Positions 60,501-64,000 of a stretch of DNA of 64,000 nt are shown here, one piece after another. The notes beneath the pieces are model-generated. The model was given only the letters and a program-made list of their open reading frames with translations. It was not told the DNA's origin and searched no databases. Position numbers and translations under genes: made by a program. Origin of the DNA: Dongia sedimenti (GTDB lineage Bacteria; Pseudomonadota; Alphaproteobacteria; Dongiales; Dongiaceae); the NCBI GenBank assembly GCA_030715195.1, contig JAUYVI010000001.1:558001-622000 (forward strand), in the 5' to 3' direction. Numbering within the stretch: the stretch's first letter is position 1; each line of letters starts with the position of its first letter.

Positions 60501-61111
60501 GACAGCTTCAGTGCCTCCAGGATGCGCCCGAGATCCCGATCATCCTTCTCGAGGGCCACCACCGGAAATCCATGGGCCGCCGCTTGCGCGCGGATCCAGG
60601 CGTCGAACCGCGTGATCCAGGCGAATTCCTTTTCCTTGACGGCATCGGGATAACGTTCCGCATCGGTCCAGAGGCCGCGCGTGAAGATGACCTCGCGCAT
60701 GCGGCTCGGATCGCTCTCGGTCACGAACACGATCTGTACTTTGGCACCGGGCGCCAGGTCCTGCGCCAGCAGCCCGGGCAGCAGGTTCACGCCCTCGATG
60801 ACGAAGCCCTGCGGCCAGGTGTAATCGTGCTCGATCAGCGCCTTGATGCCGGTCCAGGCGGCTTCGCCCTGGCCGATCTCGATGGCGACGATCTCCTCCG
60901 CGGAAAAGGCCGCGTAGAAGCCCGCGGCGTCGTATCCTTCCGGATTGAACAGCTTGGGATGTGCGCGCCGATCCGCGACCGTGCGCATGATGTCGCGAAT
61001 CTGGTCGGTCGAAATCCAAGGCAGGCCAAGATGCGCGGCGAGCGCCGCTGCGATGGTGGACTTGCCGACCGTCGGTGCGCCGCCGATCAAGTATTTCGTT
61101 CCGTGCCCCAT
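60497..61111 (-). CDS. P-loop nucleotide-binding protein, kinase-like
   Basis: 204 residues from the ATG at 61111 (GGGGTGGGC upstream; an ATG at 61153 would add 14). The Walker A loop is GAPTVGKST at residues 11-19, and later patches ISTDQIRDIMRT and GFVIEGVNLLPGLL resemble 2-phosphoglycerate-kinase/zeta-toxin-like small-molecule kinases. It overlaps the EamA gene by 4 bp. The substrate is not clear. Confidence 0.82.
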   Translation of the reverse strand: MGHGTKYLIGGAPTVGKSTIAAALAAHLGLPWISTDQIRDIMRTVADRRAHPKLFNPEGYDAAGFYAAFSAEEIVAIEIGQGEAAWTGIKALIEHDYTWPQGFVIEGVNLLPGLLAQDLAPGAKVQIVFVTESDPSRMREVIFTRGLWTDAERYPDAVKEKEFAWITRFDAWIRAQAAAHGFPVVALEKDDRDLGRILEALKLS

Positions 61112-61224
61112 GCCCACCCCGCGAATCGCCGGAAAGAGTGGCATCGATGCCACGCTGGCGGCAATCCCGGAACTGGGGCATCAGGCACCGGTTTGCTTCC
61201 AGGACAAACAGCGGGGCGCACGGA

Positions 61225-62019
61225 ATGGAACGGCCTTTCACACTCGACTTCGACCATCTCGGCGCCCTCGCCGTGGTATACGGCGTCAATTGCCTTGGTG
61301 CCGTCCTGATCGCGCTGGTCGGCTGGTGGATTGCCAGCATCGCCGAGCGCATGGCGCTGCGGGGTCTGTTGAGCACCTCGCATATGGACCGCACAGTGGC
61401 CGCCTTCCTGTCGAGCCTGGTGCGTTACGCATTGTTGGCGGTGACTCTGGTGCTGATCCTGCAGATCGTCGGCATCCAGGCGACCAGCCTCGTCGCGGTC
61501 ATCGGTGCAAGCTCGCTCGCGATCGGCCTTGCGCTGCAAGGCACGCTCTCCAACATGGCGGCCGGCGTGATGCTGCTACTGTTCCGTCCGTTCAAGCTCG
61601 GCGACAGCATCGAAGTCGGCGGTAAGAGCGGCACAGTGCAGAACCTCAACTTGTTCTTCACCGAGCTCGCGGGCGGGGACAACGTTCAGGTGCTGATTCC
61701 GAACGGCCAGGTCTGGGGTCAGGCGATGATCAACCACTCGGCGTATGGCATCCGGCGGGTCGGCTTGAAACTGCCGGTACCTTCGCCAAGAACCCGGACG
61801 CGATCGCCAAGCGGATCAAGAGCTTTCTCGAAGCGGATGCACGGGTGCAGAAGAGCGCCGTGGCGGTCTCGAACATCACCGACGTCGGTCGAGCTCTCGG
61901 CCGAGGCCTGGACCACGTCCGGTGAGACGGGAAATCTGCGCATCGACCTGATGCAGCAGGCGCTCGGCATCGTCACCGAGCCGGACCGAAAACCGGTTCC
62001 CCAGCCCGCTTCCGCTTAG
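61225..62019 (+). pseudogene. MscS-type mechanosensitive channel gene with two compensating frameshifts
   Basis: 264 residues in one frame. Membrane segments and the pore-lining block LVAVIGASSLAIGLALQGTL and the beta domain FRPFKLGDSIEVGGKSGTVQ are normal MscS. At about 61775 the frame loses family character; the -1 frame reads GTFAKNPDAIAKRIKSFLEA and AVAVSNITDVG, then at about 61888 the first frame resumes with VELSAEAWTTSGETGNLRID. Two indels that sum to zero garble about 38 residues. Either this is a sequence error or a damaged channel. Confidence 0.85.
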
Positions 62020-62022
62020 TGG

Positions 62023-62304
62023 TCAGTGGAGACGCGCGACCGCCTGGTCGATGGCCGACCTGGCCTTGGCATCGACAAGCGCGCGCAACCGATCGAGGCG
62101 CCGCCTCAGCTCCAGTAAGTATTCTGTCCGGCTGGCCGGCGCCCCGTGCAGTCGCACATGGCGGCCGGCTAAGGCAAGATCGGTCATCAGGTCGTCGATG
62201 ACCATTTCTACCGCACTGCTCCGCTCCGATGCGCTGCCGGCGCCGGTCGCGATCTTTTCGATATCCAGGGCATAGCGGTCGATATCGTCCATCGGTAACA
62301 GCAT
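62023..62304 (-). CDS. Small helical protein (93 aa), unknown
   Basis: From the ATG at 62304 (GAGGGGAAGAAC upstream). Residues are mostly helical and charged: MDDIDRYALDIEKIATGAG, then VEMVIDDLMTDLALAGRHVR and TEYLLELRRRLDRLRALVDA. No membrane segment. Convergent with the mscS gene (3-bp gap) and divergent from the next small gene. Family not recognised. Confidence 0.65.
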   Translation of the reverse strand: MLLPMDDIDRYALDIEKIATGAGSASERSSAVEMVIDDLMTDLALAGRHVRLHGAPASRTEYLLELRRRLDRLRALVDAKARSAIDQAVARLH

Positions 62305-62435
62305 GTTCTTCCCCTCGTTCAGCCGCGGGATGCAACTCCACAAGGCAGGCGCGGTCAGCGGGTTCCCGCGGAACTCCAGGGCCCCCGCCGGGGTTGATAA
62401 GGTGTGGACTTCTGTCCGTTAATAAGGGAGGCCGG

Positions 62436-62744
62436 ATGCACTCCGCGACCGAAAAGATCGACGCCACGCGGGACACGATTGCGCAGACCGAGCAGCGGAT
62501 CCTGCGGCAGCGCCGGCGCGTCGAGAAGATGCTGATCGAGCGTCATCCGGCCGATGAGGCCCAGGCGCAACTGCTGATCATGGAGCAGAGTCTGATTTCG
62601 ATGACGCGCTTTCTCAAGAATCTGGAGCGCGATCTGGAGTTGGACGCCCTTCGCGGCGACCTGGCCAGCAAGCGCAGCCGGCCGGCCAGGTCCAAACCGG
62701 ACGGGCGCGCGGTCTCTCAAGCCGGGTCGCGTCCGCCGGAATGA
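62436..62744 (+). CDS. Small coiled-coil protein (102 aa), unknown
   Basis: From the ATG at 62436, with AAGGGAGG ahead. Heptad-like helix over residues 10-75 (TRDTIAQTEQRILRQRRRVE, then SLISMTRFLKNLERDLELD), then a basic, disordered tail (SKRSRPARSKPDGRAVSQ). Possibly a DNA- or membrane-associated coiled coil. Followed by a hairpin at 62784. Confidence 0.65.
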   Translation: MHSATEKIDATRDTIAQTEQRILRQRRRVEKMLIERHPADEAQAQLLIMEQSLISMTRFLKNLERDLELDALRGDLASKRSRPARSKPDGRAVSQAGSRPPE

Positions 62745-62783
62745 CCGCCGGCGCAGAAGCACCATCGATGGCCTGAACCGATC

Positions 62784-62812
62784 GACCCGCCGGACGGACC
62801 GGCGGGTCGTTT
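62784..62812. terminator. Hairpin terminator between convergent small genes
   Basis: GACCCGCCGG and CCGGCGGGTC, a 10-bp perfect stem with a 5-nt loop, followed by GTTTCC. It lies between the plus-strand coiled-coil gene and the minus-strand exported protein gene and may serve both. The T-run is short. Confidence 0.7.
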
Positions 62813-62817
62813 CCGTT

Positions 62818-63072
62818 CTACTGCTTCTTGCCTTTGGTGCCGCGCTCCGCGCGACGGATACGCTCTTTCTTCTTCGCCGGCTGGCTGGTCCGCGCGGCGG
62901 AAGGCGTCGCGGCCGGTGCTGCCTTCGCACCGGTCTGCTGCTGCGTCGCTTGATTGGCCGACGGAGCGGCCGTCGAATTATCCGCGGAGGCAATGCCGGC
63001 GGCGCCCGCGATCATGATCGCGGAGACGGCGGCGGCGCGCCACACGGTGGGGATGCTCTGAATGGTCTTCAC
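62818..63072 (-). CDS. Small exported protein with basic tail (84 aa)
   Basis: Start set at GTG 63072, because GGAG lies 8 nt before it and this gives a normal signal peptide (WRAAAVSAIMIAGAAGIASA). An ATG at 63102 would add 10 residues. The mature part is Ala/Pro/Gln/Thr-rich and ends in a Lys/Arg-rich tail (KKKERIRRAERGTKGKKQ). Likely periplasmic and unstructured. Family not recognised. The gap 63073-63329 holds no gene that I can support. Confidence 0.65.
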   Translation of the reverse strand: MKTIQSIPTVWRAAAVSAIMIAGAAGIASADNSTAAPSANQATQQQTGAKAAPAATPSAARTSQPAKKKERIRRAERGTKGKKQ

Positions 63073-63329
63073 AGGTTCAACTCCATTTTCAAAGATGTTC
63101 ATGTTGCAAATGAATGCGCCTCAACACGCCCTTGAGTTCGGTCACATTCCGCGCGACACGATGTTGTGATGCCTCCCGGTTATCACCACCCACGCTGCGA
63201 ACGGGCGGGGCTGCCGCACACGCATGCGCTTATGTGCGCGGCGTCATGGCATAGGCGGATGTCACTGAAGAGTCGCGGCACATGCGCGAATTTGAAACGT
63301 GATGACGTGCGCGTGGAAGATCGCCGCGT

Positions 63330-64000
63330 TCAGTAGCTCAGCAGAATCCGGAAATAGCCTTCCACGGTGCCGCGCAGCTCCTTGTATGCGGCGCGATCAC
63401 CTTCCCGCATGTCGTCGTAGAGACGCACATAGAACCGGCAGCCATGCTCGTTGCTCCATTTGAGCAGCGGCGCGAAGGCGGTCGAGAATTCGCCGCGCCC
63501 GAGCGGCTCGCCGTAGCGGGCGCGGGAGAGCGGCAGCTTCTCCTGGTCGGACTCGCGCCCGGTGACCGACTTGTCCTCGACATAGATGCCGGCATCGCTG
63601 AGGCTGGCGTCGAAGATGTATTGAATCTTACCCTTGGCATCGACCCAGCAGGGCGGCAGGTCGAAGCCGCCGGTCTTGGCGTTGAGCCGCGCGTTGAGAA
63701 AGGTCGTCTGGTTCTTGCAGCTCTGCAGGTCCGCCTTGCAGGCGCCGGCCGCGGCCAGCAATTCGTCCGGCGTGCCGCCTCGTTTCAGCGACTGCTCGAT
63801 GGTCGCGGCGTTGATCAGGGCCGCGACCGCCTGTTCCGCCGGCAGGTCCGGTGCGAACCGCCTTGCGGCATCGAGCGCCTGGCGGCCGATCGCGGCCTCG
63901 TTCAGCAGCGCCCGCGTCGCCTCCTCCGGCGTCGCATCGGGCGGCGCCAGCGACGCCGCCTGCCGGACCAGATCGACCGAGAGCGCAGCATCCTTCAGCC
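63330..64000 (-). CDS. Unknown protein, cut by the right edge
   Basis: The frame is open from the stop at 63330 to the window edge, so the start lies outside and at least 222 residues belong to it. The visible part begins LKDAALSVDLVRQAASLAPP. It has Ala-rich helices first and then a compact, beta-like end with cysteines (CKADLQSCKN, LPPCWVDAKGKIQYIFDASL, NEHGCRFYVRLYDDM). No membrane segment is in the visible part. I do not recognise the family; the cysteine and aromatic pattern suggests a folded globular end domain. Confidence 0.75.
   Translation of the reverse strand, partial: LKDAALSVDLVRQAASLAPPDATPEEATRALLNEAAIGRQALDAARRFAPDLPAEQAVAALINAATIEQSLKRGGTPDELLAAAGACKADLQSCKNQTTFLNARLNAKTGGFDLPPCWVDAKGKIQYIFDASLSDAGIYVEDKSVTGRESDQEKLPLSRARYGEPLGRGEFSTAFAPLLKWSNEHGCRFYVRLYDDMREGDRAAYKELRGTVEGYFRILLSY

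Overview
The window is GC-rich DNA with dense, mostly short-spaced genes. The gene content suggests a free-living alphaproteobacterium, probably of the Rhodospirillales type: split PreT/PreA dihydropyrimidine dehydrogenase with a RutR-like regulator, an IolC-DUF2090 fusion, RbsB- and NMT1-type ABC uptake systems, and GlxA and RpiR regulators. The taxonomic placement is an inference from gene content only. I saw no rRNA, tRNA, CRISPR array, integrase, transposase or phage gene. Several genes use GTG or TTG starts.

Region 1 (1-14.3 kb) handles reductive pyrimidine catabolism and transport. On the minus strand lies an RbsB/RbsC-like ABC system, cut by the left edge. On the plus strand are dihydropyrimidinase (hydA) and a DUF4166 protein. 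A minus-strand RutR-like TetR regulator faces preT across a RutR-like palindrome at 5951-5966. Then follow preA, an N-carbamoyl amidohydrolase, and an NMT1-type ABC transporter (ATPase, two permeases, binding protein) that ends at a strong terminator. Together these genes would import a pyrimidine-like compound, reduce it, open the ring and hydrolyse the carbamoyl product.

Region 2 (14.3-27.3 kb) handles myo-inositol catabolism. It has an RbsB/RbsC-type ABC transporter, iolG, an RpiR-family (IolR-like) regulator, a second Gfo/Idh/MocA dehydrogenase, iolD, a fused iolC, iolB, and divergent iolE. A perfect GGAA-N6-TTCC palindrome precedes the transporter. No iolA is visible in the window.

Region 3 (27.4-36.2 kb) has a small hydrophilic protein, an SDR lacking Tyr-xxx-Lys, a 2-keto-4-pentenoate hydratase-like protein, and a deoC/ALDH16-like pair for deoxyribose 5-phosphate use. 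A TMADH/stachydrine-demethylase-like flavoprotein diverges from that pair, and RidA and an arylamine N-acetyltransferase follow it.

Region 4 (36.2-53 kb) is mixed. It includes a secreted polysaccharide-lyase-like protein, an epimerase, DUF427, a ferritin-like protein, a hydroxyacid dehydrogenase/LacI pair, a coupled HExxH-metallopeptidase/ATP-grasp operon of unknown role, an AraC-GyrI regulator, DUF4142, an LDH2-type dehydrogenase, a NitT/TauT-like ABC transporter with a divergent GlxA-type regulator, and DUF2252.

Region 5 (53-64 kb) has a TraB/GumN-like protein, an unusual MIO-type ammonia-lyase homologue, a dienelactone hydrolase, a redoxin-2OG oxygenase fusion, a D-serine-dehydratase-like PLP enzyme, an EamA permease with a P-loop kinase, a frameshifted mscS, small unknown proteins, and a gene cut by the right edge.

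Two or three families of GC-rich dyad repeats recur in intergenic spaces throughout. The least explained elements are the metallopeptidase/ATP-grasp operon, the NSG-type MIO lyase homologue, the redoxin-2OG oxygenase fusion, and the flavoprotein with an apparently missing iron-sulfur ligand.
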